Source: Blasia pusilla (Eukaryota; Marchantiophyta; Marchantiopsida; Blasiales). From it: a stretch of 64,000 nt of DNA. This document shows positions 43,333 through 55,158 of the stretch, in pieces. The number at the start of each line of letters is the position of its first letter. The stretch's first letter is position 1. A program made the translations under genes and the position numbers. The stretch covers positions 17,794,001 to 17,858,000 of the forward strand of contig CM114273.1 of assembly GCA_050084515.1 (NCBI GenBank). The letters run 5' to 3'. Below the pieces are notes generated by a model. That model was given only the letters and a program-made list of their open reading frames with translations, ran no database searches and was not told the origin of the DNA.

Positions 43333-46200
43333 ATGATAGAGGATATGGGTGCGCTAAAGGGTCCAGGGATCCGCATTGCATTTTTGAGTGATACGCCAAT
43401 CTTCCGACGACCCTACACGTACAGTGACATGGAGAGGGCTCTGATTCAGAGTAGGAGCCAAGACTTGGTTGGAGCAAGACTAGTGGAGATATCGCATGGA
43501 AAGTATGCAGCTGCCACTATCATGCCCGCCAAGAAGGATGTGCATGGCAACTCGACGGATAGGCGGATGTATGGAGATAACCGACCTATCAACCGGCAGA
43601 CGAAGTTCGGTACGTATGCCATTCCCACGCCTGAGGAGATCTTTGATGCTATTGGGGATGCAAAGGCCTTCGGTTCGTTAGATCTTCGAGCCGGATACCA
43701 TCAGCTGCCTATCAGATTGGAGGGCAGGAAGAAGACAGCATTTTGGGGCATCGATCTTCATGGGGAGGATTTCTTGTACCAATGGTGGTTCTTACCATTT
43801 GGGTTAAAAAATGCCCCGACTGAGTTTCAGAGGGTCAGGGATAGGATCTTGGCAGGTCGGAATTTTTCCAGGTGTTATATTGATGACATCGTAGTCTTTA
43901 CTGCCATGGTTGAGGAGCATGAGCGATATCAAGAGGAGGTATTTTGACGATTGCAATTATATGGGCTGAAGGTACATCTAGGCAAGTGCAAGTTCTTTTA
44001 CGACCAGATTGAGTACCTAGGTCATACGATATACCTAGGGGGCCGTGGTGTGCAACAAACAAAGGTAGAGGCTATTTCACGCATTCCATCCCCTATAGTT
44101 ATGAGTCGAGTTCATGCATTCATGGGATTGGCAAACTTCTATCAACGGTACGTCAAGGGTTTCAGTTTCATTGCAAAGCCGCTGACCTTGGTGACCAAGA
44201 TGGATTAGGAGTGACACTGGGGGGATGAGCAGCAGAGAGCATTTTAGCTGCTCAAGGACCGATTGATATTCGCGCCCATATTAAGGAGACTAACCGGGGG
44301 GCGTCCTTTCCAATTGCATACCGATTGAAGCATGTTGGGGCTTGGAGCCGTGCTCACCCAGCATGACGATGAGGGTAGAGAGTTCGTGGTGGCTTACGCT
44401 AGTCGCTCGAACAACGTTGCAGAGGTGAAGCATAGCTTGTATAAGGATGAGTGCTTGGCTACAGTGTGGATTGTTGCGCTTTTCAAGTGTTATTTATTCG
44501 GCAACCCCTTTACCATTATTACTGATCATCGGCCACTTAAGTGGTTGATGGAGTCCGACAAGCTTATAGGGAAGCTTGCAAGGTGGGCTATTTTGTTGCA
44601 GGAGTATGACTTCTAGGTGGTGCATAGACCTGGGATGTTTAACCAGGATGCATATGGTTTGAGCCATATCCCATGCCCAAGTCAGCGAGATGCGACTAGA
44701 GCTCGTTGGCATGGTGAGAGTGATGAGGAGTTGGTGCCAAGATGGCACGCGTCAACCTATTTGGGCTTGTTGGCTATGGAGAGCCAGATTGCTGAGACTT
44801 TGATGGCGAGGTCTGATGGAGAGTCCTTAGATGTAGAGGCCGGTGAGGAGACGACAGGTGGCCGAGACATTCACGACGATGGAGTAGTCTTGATGGCGAG
44901 GCATGCAAATTGACATTCATGAGTTTGTTGCCATGTGCATGGTGTGTGATCGGGTCCGGGCATCGTTCAATGCCCCGACTCCACAGTTGCATCCACTTCC
45001 AATCATAGGTTTAGGTTATAGATGGAGTTTGGATTTTTCAAGACCTTTGCCTTTGCCGGAGCGCCATAGTCGTTATGTGTAGGTGATGGTCGAGCACTTC
45101 TCGAAGTGGATAGAGTTGGTTGCATTTCCTGACAAAGCGAGTGAGAGAGTAGCATATGCCTTCCTAGATCGAGTGCTAAGTCATAACGGCGCACCAGCTA
45201 AGGTGTTGATAGACCAGGGTATAGAGTTTTGCGGGGAGTTTGAGGCTTTGTGTGATCAAGCCCTGATTGACCACCGCACCACTTCGCGATATCATCCTGA
45301 GGCGGATGGACTAGTGGAGAGGGTTCTGCAGAAGGTGAAGAGAGGATTACGCAAGAGTGGCTTGTAAAGAGGTCACCTAGGAGATTGGGACCTTCAGTTG
45401 CTGTGGTTGGCGATGGGATACAGATTCAGCACACATGCATCCTTAGCGTATTTCTCACCATACTTGTTGCTTTATGGCCGAGAGCCAGATTTACCTACCG
45501 CCATTCGTCAAGATGTTGGTGAGGTGTTGAACCTTGATGACCCTGATGTATCGATGCAAGCATGTTCTCAAAGGGCTGAGTTGTTTCGTAGAGTGATGCC
45601 TATGGCGTTTGAGAACTTGGCGATTGCGCAACATCGGGATACGTTGAGGTATGTGACTATTCATGGAGGCGGTTATCGAGCGACTATTTGAAGGTTTCAC
45701 CAAGGACACTATATCTACTTGCAGCAGACCGCATCCACGATGTTGGATGTGACTACAGGACGCACTATCTTGAGAGTGCGTGAGGTTTGGCCATCTGGTG
45801 TTCTCTTATTGGAGGGACGTAATGGTATGGTTTGACGGTATCTTTGATCCGAGCTTAGCAATAGTTCCTGCATGCTTACGATGTACATTGTGTGGTTGTG
45901 CTCGTGGTGCAGCCACTATGCTAATTTGTGATCGACGTTCGAGAGGATGGCATATGGCATGTTTGACGCAACCTCTGACTAGGGTGTCTCAAGGACGATG
46001 GATGTATCTCGGATGTACATAGAGTAGGTGGTGCTAGATTCTGACTTGTGTCTATGATATGGATGACAAGAAGGCGACTATCGATGGGGTCATATGAGCA
46101 CCAGACATTTTTGCTCTCAGGGTCTGAGAGATGTTTGTCATGGTAGGTAGGGATAGATGGCTATCTGGAATTAGAGGGACCTAATAGTCAACTAGGGGGG
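43333..46200 (+). pseudogene. Decayed Ty3/gypsy retrotransposon pol
   Basis: Reverse transcriptase at 43333-43944 includes FGSLDLRAGYHQLPI, FLPFGLKNAPTEFQR and the active site CYIDDIVVF. An in-frame TGA at 43945 is followed by GLKVHLGKCKFF. RNase H is at 44332-44616 (YASRSNN, TDHRPLKWLME), and integrase at about 45083-45690 (MVEHFSKWIELVAFPDK; YHPEADGLVERV; LAYFSPYLLLYGREP), with a frame change between RNase H and integrase. A PHD-like finger follows, and a polypurine tract (ACTAGGGGGG, 46191-46200) ends the internal region. Gag, protease and the 5' LTR are missing, so the copy is 5'-truncated and dead. Confidence 0.9.
45780..46022 (+). pseudogene. PHD-like zinc finger at the C-terminus of gypsy pol
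   Basis: Downstream of integrase the frame reads CLRCTLCGCARGAATMLICD, then RGWHMACLTQPLTRVSQGRW, the outline of a C4HC3 PHD finger. Two expected cysteines are replaced (CDRR instead of CD-x-C; MYLGC instead of a C-x2-C pair), so this copy cannot fold a full zinc site. In intact elements such a finger could bind histone tails and steer integration, playing the part a chromodomain plays in chromoviruses. Confidence 0.7.
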
Positions 46201-46972
46201 CGATTGGAGATATTTTGGTACTTCTCTTCTCATTTTTTGGATGCCATGAGTTAGCATGGAATCGTTCGTGTTTATGTATGTGTCCAGTGACAGCGATGTA
46301 TGTTGTATAGCAATGTGTATGCGCACAACAATTATCACATCTTTTAGGATAGATCGGAAAAATCTAGTAGGGCACCTTTAGAGATAATAGAGGGCAGCCT
46401 TAAGAGGTCAAGGATGACTTGCTGAGGCCATGGGTAACCTAAGAGAGCTTGTTTCCCCTTTATTTCGGCTCATTTGGAGCCATGTAGAGAAACTTACTAT
46501 TTTGGGTAAGTTTCCATTTGGAGTATAGTTGATTCTCTACTTCGAGAAGTGGCCCTTGACCCGCTACAGCAGGTCAAGAGCCAAGGAGGTGACTTTCCAG
46601 CACAGGTTACCGAGGAGAGAGCTTGGGAGAGGGAAGGGGGTATACCTCCAAGAGAGAGAGAGCTTGAGAGCTCATTCTCTCTTTGTTGAACTTCTTGGCA
46701 CGAGGCAACGGAGCTATGGTCCTCTTGCCTTGTGTGTGTAACCAAAACCTCTCATTAGGAGAGTAGGTTTGGTTTGACATGAGAGAGAATGCACACCATG
46801 GAGAACTTGGTATGAGATGTTGAGAAAGATTCGATTCATTTATTGGAGATATTTTGGTAATTCTCGTCTCGTTGTTTGGATGCCATGAGTTAGCATGGGA
46901 TCGTGCGTGTTTATGTATGTGTCTGATGACAGCGATGTATGTTGTGTAGCGATGTGTATACACATGACAAAT
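46201..46972 (+). repeat. Gypsy 3' LTR region
   Basis: Starts right after the polypurine tract. The segment 46203-46327 is repeated at 46845-46972 (TTGGAGATATTTTGG … TGTATGCGCACAACA and variants), flanking 46328-46844. The 46328-46972 part matches a second copy at 61033-61641. Either the LTR contains an internal direct repeat or a partial LTR lies next to a full one. Confidence 0.75.
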
Positions 46973-47535
46973 ACAACCTTTGGATCATCTTGCATAGGAA
47001 TTGCCTTCCTAAAGGGCATACAAAACCACTCCCAATCATAATTTCTCTTGCAAGGGACAATTATGTAAGCCAATATGATGGTGTTCAAATTTCCATGAAG
47101 AATAGAAGAACAAAATTTGAACGGGGTATTTCTTGTTCTTCGAATGACATGGATCCAACCCAACCATATTTTGAGTGAAGGGAAGCACCTCCTTCATGAT
47201 TGATGGAGATATAAAAAATCTCCTAAAAGTACATGAATCCCTATCCTAGACATCCCAATCAGAAATAGCCAATGGGTGGGCCTCCTTTACGGCATCGATA
47301 CACGCAGATATCATATGGAAGCCTGCCTTGAATCTCGACATATCTCCTTGTACCTCCACACATGACAATAACTTGTTCATTTCTTGTAATTCTGCGAAAG
47401 AACATTTACAAGCCTACCAACGGGAATGTTTGGTTGATTAACAATCCTCTTTGCAAAAATGGTTGAAAGATATTTTGCATTATGAGTAGGATCCCTCCAT
47501 GTATGAATGTGCCTAGGACATGTGTGTTTCATTTT

Positions 47536-48309
47536 TCATACAGTTATCTCACAAGAATCTGAGCTCTTATGACGTTGGCATCGGACTCTCCAATCACAGA
47601 CTTGTTCTTTGCCCTTTGGCAAACACATAAACCTAGCAAACTCTCCACAAGGCACCATTTCTTGATGCATCCCCTTGCTCTTTGTAGAGAATTTAGCCGC
47701 AACGTAAGTTTTCTTTAAGAAATTAGCCACCACCTGCGTCCCTAGAAGGAAATTAGCTTGATGCATCCTTGTGTCACACATTTCATAATCTGTTGAGACT
47801 TCAGAAGACTTAGGCAGCGGCAAATGCTCAGTATCCAACTTGACATCATAGATTTTAGCAGCCGCTTTGCTCTCTGCAGAGAATTGAGCCGCCACCCAAG
47901 TCTCCTCAAAGAATTTAGCCGCAACCCGAGTTTCCTTTGAGAAATTAGCCGCCACTTGCATCCCTTGAATGAAATTAGCTAGATCCATCCTTGTATCACA
48001 CATTTCATAATCTGTTGACATTTCAAAAGACTTAGGCCCCAGCAAATACTCAGTATCCAACTTGACGTCATAGATTCTTGCAGCCACTTTGCTCTCTGCA
48101 TAGAATTTAGCCCCTAGTTGAGTCTCCTCAAAGAATTTAGTTGCAATCCAAGTTTCCTTTGAGAAATTAGCGGCCACTTGCGTCCCTTGAAGGAAATTAG
48201 CCCGATGCATCCTTATGTCACACATTTCATAATTTGTTGAGACTTCAGAAGACTTAGGCGAATGTTCAGTAGCCAATCTTTCCGGATGCACTAAACCCTC
48301 ATTGATCAT
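47536..48309 (-). CDS. Protein with three 74-residue tandem repeats (unknown function)
   Basis: ATG at 48309, 257 codons. The DNA contains a 222-bp tandem repeat (register marks at 47791, 48013 and 48235) that keeps the frame. Each unit holds a segment YEMCDTRMH-ANF and then a nested 10-residue periodicity: QVAANFSKET, WVAAKFFEET, QVAAKFSAES, KVAAKIYDVK. These would form amphipathic helices, loosely like LEA-type helical repeats, though no LEA motif is certain. The C-terminus is Cys-containing and different. Minus-strand open frames at 48349-48585 and 48713-48968 may be upstream exons. No stop falls within the repeats. Confidence 0.5.
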   Translation of the reverse strand: MINEGLVHPERLATEHSPKSSEVSTNYEMCDIRMHRANFLQGTQVAANFSKETWIATKFFEETQLGAKFYAESKVAARIYDVKLDTEYLLGPKSFEMSTDYEMCDTRMDLANFIQGMQVAANFSKETRVAAKFFEETWVAAQFSAESKAAAKIYDVKLDTEHLPLPKSSEVSTDYEMCDTRMHQANFLLGTQVVANFLKKTYVAAKFSTKSKGMHQEMVPCGEFARFMCLPKGKEQVCDWRVRCQRHKSSDSCEITV

Positions 48310-48712
48310 TGGGTTTTCATCCTATGTATGAACCGTCTCACAACTCTTCTACTTATCCTTGAAGTCATCAGAAAGTCCTCTTCCGCGTATCTTGGCACCG
48401 TATCTACACGTCCAGAGTCTATACCATTTCTTTGTCCATGAACAACGCTTTGCTCTTGAGTTCAATGAGCACCAACAATTGATAGCAAACTCAAACTCAT
48501 CAAAAATTTGAAAAACTTCCTTTAATCGAATGCAAGCAGCTTGCCTTTGGACTACAAAGGTTGAACAAAGACGGTAAAGGACCATACTAATTAGTGGAAT
48601 AACCTACAAAGGAATACGTGAGGATCACTAGAGAACACTACGATACATGAAAAATTAGCCGCAGTCATGTCTCCGATGCACAGAATACCAAGTCCCCTTC
48701 GTTTACCTTCTT

Positions 48713-48968
48713 CTAATGTGAAACCTTAAAGATTTGGCTCGCTCTTAAATACGGAGGTTTTTCACAAGTGGAAAGCACCTCTAGAATCACTTGATAGTAG
48801 GGAGTGTCTATACGCCCCACCTTTCTTTTCTTCTTCTTCAAGCCAATTGATAAGATCCTTCTCATCCATGAGATAATGTTGTCTACTGAGATCAGGACCA
48901 TCAATCGATACCTCTTCTATGCTTTGCTCACATCCGTCCATTTCAGGGTCAGTCTGTAAGGTGACCAA
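48713..48968 (-). CDS. Possible upstream exon(s) of the repeat-protein gene
   Basis: A minus-strand frame with MDGCEQSIEEVSIDGPDLSR and LMDEKDLINWLEEEEKKGG reads like protein. It precedes the 74-residue repeat protein on the same strand. Whether it splices to it is not shown. A second open stretch lies at 48349-48585. No family was recognised. Confidence 0.25.
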
Positions 48969-48999
48969 TACGAGAACATTTAGGGTTCTCGGTAGTTCT

Positions 49000-50330
49000 G
49001 CCGGGGCGGCCCTATAGACAATACTTCCATAGAGGGCCTCTTAAGCGAATATCTCTTAAACCTCTCCATAGTGCCTCATTTGTGCGAGCCCAACTTTGGG
49101 AAAAGAGGTAATAAATGAGACATGGGAGTATAAAAGTAAAGTAGTGGGATTAGTATATTAATAAAAGTAAAGGAAAAGTAGTCTTGGTTGGTGGCTAGGA
49201 TAGTTGGAATAGTTTGAAAGATATGAAGTAAGATGATGAAGATATTTGGGAGGAGATAACATATAATCTACTTGTGTCAAAATGGGATTGGCTAAGCCTT
49301 GAGAGGAAGCCATGTGACACAAGATAAAATTAGCCCTAATTTATACTCTTGTGGATCTTTTATGACTATATAATTTTAAGAGGAGGGACCTTCAAGGATT
49401 CATCACCTTCTACTTTATTTCTTGAGTCTTTTGTATGACTCTTGAGTGGATGACATTGGGCTTGCTTGCTCTTCCAATGAGAATGGATTATCCCTTTTGG
49501 GAGAGCAACTTGACCATGGTCTATTCTTCGAGAGTTTTCTAAAGTTTGATATGTGTGGAGATGGTTATTTTGAGAGACTTGTCATCTTAGGGGAGTTTTT
49601 TCATACTAGGGATAGAGAATGGTTTTCCCTTATTTTCCTAATGAGAGTGGATTACTCCTCTTGAGAGAGCAACTCCATCAAAACCCATTCTCAAGGAGAA
49701 TAGAGGATGTCTGTCAATTATGGATAAGGATGGAGCACGAGTTGTACAAATTTTTCCTTTCCTTAACCCGTACCACGTGAAGGTTCTCTTTGTAGATAGG
49801 CATTGGTTTACTTGTTATCTAGTTTACCACTTTGGGGAGGCATTCATAAACCATGTCATGCAATCTTCAATTTCGATGATACTTCCTATTGTCACGTATA
49901 GAAGGACATGAGATTGTACTTTCTATGTGCGATCCATGGATGTTAATAGGCCGACTTGAGTTGGGTTTAATATTAGTTGTACCATTTTTTCTTTTGTACA
50001 AGCGTAAAGTAGTTTACAGAGACTTCATAGTTAGGACTTTTGGGGTTAGATATTATGAAGAAGTGATCATCTCGGCACTACCATTCGTGATTCCTGTCGT
50101 GAGAAAATGGAGAATATATATATTAGTTTTTTATTGGAAAAGGAGAATTTCTTAGAGAATTCACTTTGCATCACCATCTACCGCAGCTAGAAGATCCGCC
50201 CTTACTCATAGGAAAACTCTTGATACGATAAATGGTACTTCCACTAAGAGCTCTTTGAGACGGTAGATTGTGTTTTGCAAGTTAAAGTATTATCAAGATT
50301 ACTTCTTCGGGTAATACTTCATCAATGGGA
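49000..50330. other. No gene recognised
   Basis: AT-rich sequence with short, unrelated open frames. It may belong to the same degenerate retroelement as the gag relic that follows, as its 5' untranslated part or LTR remnant, but I see no diagnostic motif. Confidence 0.4.
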
Positions 50331-50339
50331 ACTAAGGGA

Positions 50340-51260
50340 GTTTAGGATCTTCTCCGAACTTTGGCGATATTCTTGAGCCGACAAAGCGAAGTTCATTTGG
50401 GAGAGCAAAGATCAACAAGGGCTCTCCAAGCGATTGTAAAGAAGTTGGGAAGGTTTGATGGGAGGAACATAACCAAGTATTTTTTAGAGTATGTCTGTGA
50501 GATAGAGTTAAACTATGTTCCCAAAGGTGATATGGTGTCAAGTTTTTAATTAAGTGTAATACTAGAGATTCTTAGTTAAGTGAAAAAATTGAGATCTAAA
50601 AATCCAACCTCGTGGGAGGAGTATGAGAAATTTCTGAAAGGAGAATTCTTTGATGATGATGTGGAACGGATGACCAAGAGAATTTTTCTTAGAATGGATA
50701 GAGCAACTTCTAGGGAAGGGAATGGCTCACAATGAAATGCTGCGTTAGTTTAAGCTACAATTTTTCCAACTATCTCCTTCTCAAAGGGAAACTCTTGACT
50801 TGAGGAAAACTAAGTTATTCCTTGATGCGGTTGATGAGAATTTGGAGGACAAGCTTTCATAATGTTAGTGGATAAGACTGAATAAGGAGGTGTAAGAACA
50901 AATTGGAAGAAAGCGGAAGAAGTTGTTGCTATCCTCACAAAGCAAAGTGGAGGTAGAACTGCAATATTCATGTCTATATCACTTCTAACTCCCTTGCCTA
51001 AGCCCGCGTCGACAAGGCTCAAAGATTTTGCCATTTATAAGTTTATGAAAGGTTTGAGAGAGTTGAGAGTAGAGATGATTGAGCTTAAATTTGACAAGAA
51101 TCCTACTGTTGGTACTCCTTCAACAAGTAGGAACTTTGTGAGGAGATGCATATGGTGTGATAATATTGAGCATCAACATCAAGAATGTGAGGAGTTCTCA
51201 AAAGCTCTTAGAAATGGAATTTTAAATTTTAAAGATGGAAAAATTCATTCAGCATAGATT
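50340..51260 (+). pseudogene. Retroelement gag relic with CCHC zinc knuckle
   Basis: Broken frames read KKLGRFDGRNITKYFLEYV, then SWEEYEKFLKGEFFDDDVER, and later an uninterrupted stretch (50970-51257) with the CCHC knuckle CIWCDNIEHQHQEC (C-x2-C-x4-H-x4-C). The order helical capsid-like region followed by one knuckle is that of gag from Ty3/gypsy elements common in early land plants. Stops and frameshifts lie at about 50549, 50575 and 50735. No protease or RT follows directly. Confidence 0.75.
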
Positions 51261-51849
51261 GATATGCCGTTGAATACAAAATTTGGTAGAGGAATGAAGA
51301 GCTTAATGAGAGATCGAGTAGGAGTTGCCACTACGGCATTAGATTCTAATACCTTTGCAGTGAAGATGGAAGCACCTATTGTGTCTGTAGCTAAAAGTGA
51401 ATCATTACAATTTCCGCGAGAAATTATGCTATGAGGGATTGAGACTATCCATCATCTAACTTATGATCCTGTGAAATCCGGATGTGTTAAAGCATACCTA
51501 GCAGAAGAGAAACATTTTAGTTGGCAAGATGCAAGCTAGTGTGGAGGAGAAGAGGAGACGCGATAATGATGGTGTTGATTATGAGGTGAGGAAGCTACAA
51601 GAAGAGCAAGAACCATGAGAAGGAAAGGGCAATCTAAGATGCATCCATCAAGAGAAGAAGGGTCTTCTACATCTAAATCTATGAATCTTTGTTGTTGTTT
51701 GCACACCATCTAAGGAAATTTTCTTTTGCACTAATATGTAATTTTCTATCCTAATTCATCTTGAGCTACTTTTTGCCATTTCTGCTATCTTTCATCATTC
51801 CGTGGAGGTCAGACCAATAAGACCACCTAGGAGGATAGTCTACAGTACA

Positions 51850-52175
51850 ACTTCAAGTGGACGCACTCCCATGCACCCAACATCCGCGTAGTGTTCCACT
51901 CGATGTCCATGAAGAGGCTACAACCAGAATTTATGAATTTGAGTGTGAGCTTGGTAAATTCCAGAATCGGCTTGGATTGCAAGAAGACCTTGCTTCCCCT
52001 CTATACAAAAAGATGGATGATCAGAAAGAGAGCATTCAATATTTCTCTGAGAAACTCAAGGATGCACAAGAATACTTCAAGGACTTCCTCAAGGACATTG
52101 AGCCAAGGATTATTGCGAATCTTAAACTTCAATTGCAAGCAAGCATCATTCAATTTCTCCTCCGTCCTTGAGAGC
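51850..52175 (+). CDS. Short coiled-coil-type open frame (uncertain)
   Basis: A frame of 104 codons with heptad-like stretches (YKKMDDQKESIQYFSEKLKD, AQEYFKDFLKDIEPRI). It lies just past the gag relic and may be another retroelement fragment. No promoter or family evidence was found. Confidence 0.2.
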
Positions 52176-52199
52176 ATTCGCCATGCTCACTACTTCTAC

Positions 52200-53200
52200 A
52201 TTTTCTTGCTTTCATACTAGGACAAGTACTTATTTATCATACCTACTTACAGGCTGATTCATATTTTGGCTATCTTCCACTCATGACTCTTATGTCATTT
52301 TGTTCAAGACTTCCATCATTTTTGCTACTACTCTGATCACTTTTAAACCTGTTTCCATTTTCTTTTTGTTACTCTTTCTTCTTTTGCACATATTTTTTTC
52401 ATATATTATACTTTTCCATTTACTTCTCATGGTCACTCATATGCTCTACTACCTATGAATGCTTCCAAAAGACTTATATGTCTTCATTGCTTCAATTGTT
52501 TCTTTTCTGCACGTTTATGTCATTCTATAATTAAATTCATCAACAACACTCTACTCAATCTTCTTTAATCATTTTATTGCTTTGCTTACTAAAAATTTAT
52601 TGTGTCTTTTTATACACACTCTTCTTTGTATTATCTGAAATCATCCTAAGCAATATACTCACTAATCTTTATAACGTTTTATCCTTTGCTTGTTGGCCAA
52701 TGTTTGTGTCTGTTCATACACATTCTTCATATGTTATTCCTCTGCTTTCTTTTTTGTCTTCCTATACATCAGAATCTGAACTATCATCTCTTCTTCTCGC
52801 CAAATTTCTCTTCATTGTTTTGCTCTCCTTCTATAATAATTCATGCGCCTCCTCTTCATCTCACAAGATTACCCCTACTATTTAATATCTTTGTGAATAT
52901 CCAATTCAACCGTACACCATACAATCACTCATATTACTTCTATCCACATTCTCTGTCTACAATCACAACTGTCTCTCATTCTTTAGCACTCAATAAATCA
53001 ATTACAACAACATAACACCACAAAATTTTGTAATACATGTACATCCTCAACACGCGCTACATCACATCTTCATTTTTCCCACTCGAAGCCACTCTAAACT
53101 ACTTCACATACATGTTGCTCATTCCTCCCATCAGCATTTACCAATATCTTTTTTTTGCAAACCCTTTATTATGTTTTCTTCTAACGACTAGAGCGTTGTC
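52200..53200. other. G-depleted, pyrimidine-rich strand segment
   Basis: The plus strand is rich in C and T and very poor in G for about 1 kb; for example 52921-52980 has only two G. It has no simple repeat unit. The open frames here are hydrophobic by composition alone and are not supported as genes. Confidence 0.6.
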
Positions 53201-53239
53201 CGTGCTTTGTACGGATGACATTAATTTTTGAAGTTAAGA

Positions 53240-53420
53240 AGATCAATTATCTCTTACCGTTCGGGTCATCCCCTCTTCTTTCTCCTTTTTCATTTGATTT
53301 ATGTTTAATTTCCTTGTTAACATGTGTCGGCACCACAAAAGCCCTAATAGGACAGGTGTCGAGAGGAGGAGGAGGGATTCTCTAACCCCATCCTCCCTTA
53401 ATAGTAGGATTAACAAATAT
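53240..53420. repeat. Dispersed repeat, copy 1
   Basis: Shares an ordered set of strings with 59310-59470: TCATCCCCT, CATTTGATTT/CATTCAATTT, AAAGCCCTA…GGACAGGTGT, and CTAACCCCATCCTC…TTA.TA. The copies are clearly diverged. It may be a small non-autonomous element. Confidence 0.55.
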
Positions 53421-53719
53421 TTTCTTTTACTTCGATTCTCCACCCTCTTTCCTTCCATATGCCTCACTCATTCTTTTCTTCTATTTTTCTTTTTTCCTTT
53501 CAATCTAAGTATTCTCACTTCTGCATTGAGTAAACTTCTTCGACTATCCTCTTTCAATAATTGGCTGCATACTTGTTGCCAAAAATTCACAATCGTTAGC
53601 TACTGCTTCATATCGATCTCTCCTCGTAATAATAAGAGAGGACTAACCGGTGCCCGTACGATGCACAGTGAAACCGGCCCCGTCCCCCTTAACCTAATTG
53701 TTAGCTCCTGTTAAACCTG

Positions 53720-55158
53720 CCACATATTAGCATGGGAAGGATATAAAATGCATACGTGTCATGCGGAGGGAACCGTGCTTGAAACCCCATACTCTTTTAA
53801 TAGTATAGATGTATTAAAAAATGCAAGAAAATACGTAGCCAAGAAAATAAGATCGGATGGAGAAACCCACCCTTAATGCAAAATAGTGGGGAGTAGATAT
53901 CCACTTGATTAGAAAGCGGGGAGGGACTAGAAAACGAGGAGCTGCTATATTAGAGAGAACTTCATAGAATTAGAGGTGACCGGATGCAAGCAATGCCACC
54001 GTCGTGACGTTCGCCAGTTGGCGGGCGTCGCGGTGTCCTATTCGGAAAGACTACAGGACTGTGGAGTATGGATGCGCCGCTAGTCTGGTCGTGCAGTTTG
54101 CTTCTCACAACGCCTGGGACCAGCTAACTAACTGCGGTTCAGTTCGGGTGGGACAATACCGCCAACTCAACCTTGCACCACCGTAGATGTTCCGTTTGGA
54201 TCTGCTCTCAATGATCCTGGGAATTTCACACCTCTTTTTCAAACCCCTTTTCCGTCTTTCGGTTACGTACGCTGAAGGTGATTGTTCGCTCTTGCCTGAC
54301 GGGGATATGCATCGTGCTTCGGACTTAACTGTTGTTCTGGCTGCGTAGAGCTTTCCAGAATTGCAATCGACTCTTGGAATAATTGATCTAGGTTTGAAAT
54401 CGCGCGGCGTGACAAAATTCTGGTGACAGTTGTCCTCGTGCTTTCTCACATGTAAGTGCTTAATCGTGCGGTTTGCAGTTTTTTTATTTTATTTTGGCGT
54501 TGCGTGACCACATTAGGGATTCCATGTAGGGGAATTGGTATCTGTGTCGGGGTGTTCATTTTTTGAATTCGATCGTTAACGATTTTGGTGATCAGCGGGT
54601 TCATGACTGATTTTTTTCTGCGCAACTCAATTGGAATCCTATATGTCTACTGACAATGCGTCAATTCTCCTCGTACTGGAGTCTCCGTTCTTTGTAAGAG
54701 TTCTGGAGGAGAAATTTTACACTCCTTGGCCATCGAGCATAGAAGGTTTGAGAAGGGGAATAAACCCTAATTTTCGACAACGCAGAAAAATGACTTGGTT
54801 TACAGTCATATTCCTGTTGCCACAAATTTTGGCTATCGGTCGCTACTGTAGACTTCTATCTGGACGATTGGCACATCAGGTGTTGGTTTGCAGGGGTCTC
54901 TAATCTATTGATCAATACTTGGTGTTCGTTGCCAGTACGCTGAGAGGCAGAGTTCAATGTGTGGAGGAGCCTTCTGTTCCCAAAGTCATTCCGAAGCCCG
55001 ATTTGACGAAGTCAGCCTGCTGCCATCGCAAGCGGGCGCTCTTATTCAAAGGACTAGCTGTGAAAGTAGTCATCGGAACTGGTGGAGCGAACAATCTGTT
55101 AAAAGTTCTTATTGACGATGATGCCGCTGTGATTGTTCCTACGGTGGTTTTGGGGGAG
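53720..55158 (+). promoter_or_regulatory. Upstream region of XRCC3, with possible 5' exon
   Basis: 54.0-54.45 kb has higher GC than its surroundings and could hold the promoter and 5'UTR. From 54919 the XRCC3 frame is open without an ATG (…HRKRALLFKGLAVKVVIG…), so an upstream spliced exon supplying the start is possible. No clear TATA box or acceptor was fixed. Confidence 0.35.

Noticed and set aside
52577-53231. Hydrophobic plus-strand frames resembling membrane proteins
   Set aside because: Hydrophobicity follows from pyrimidine-rich composition; starts, family features and neighbours are lacking.
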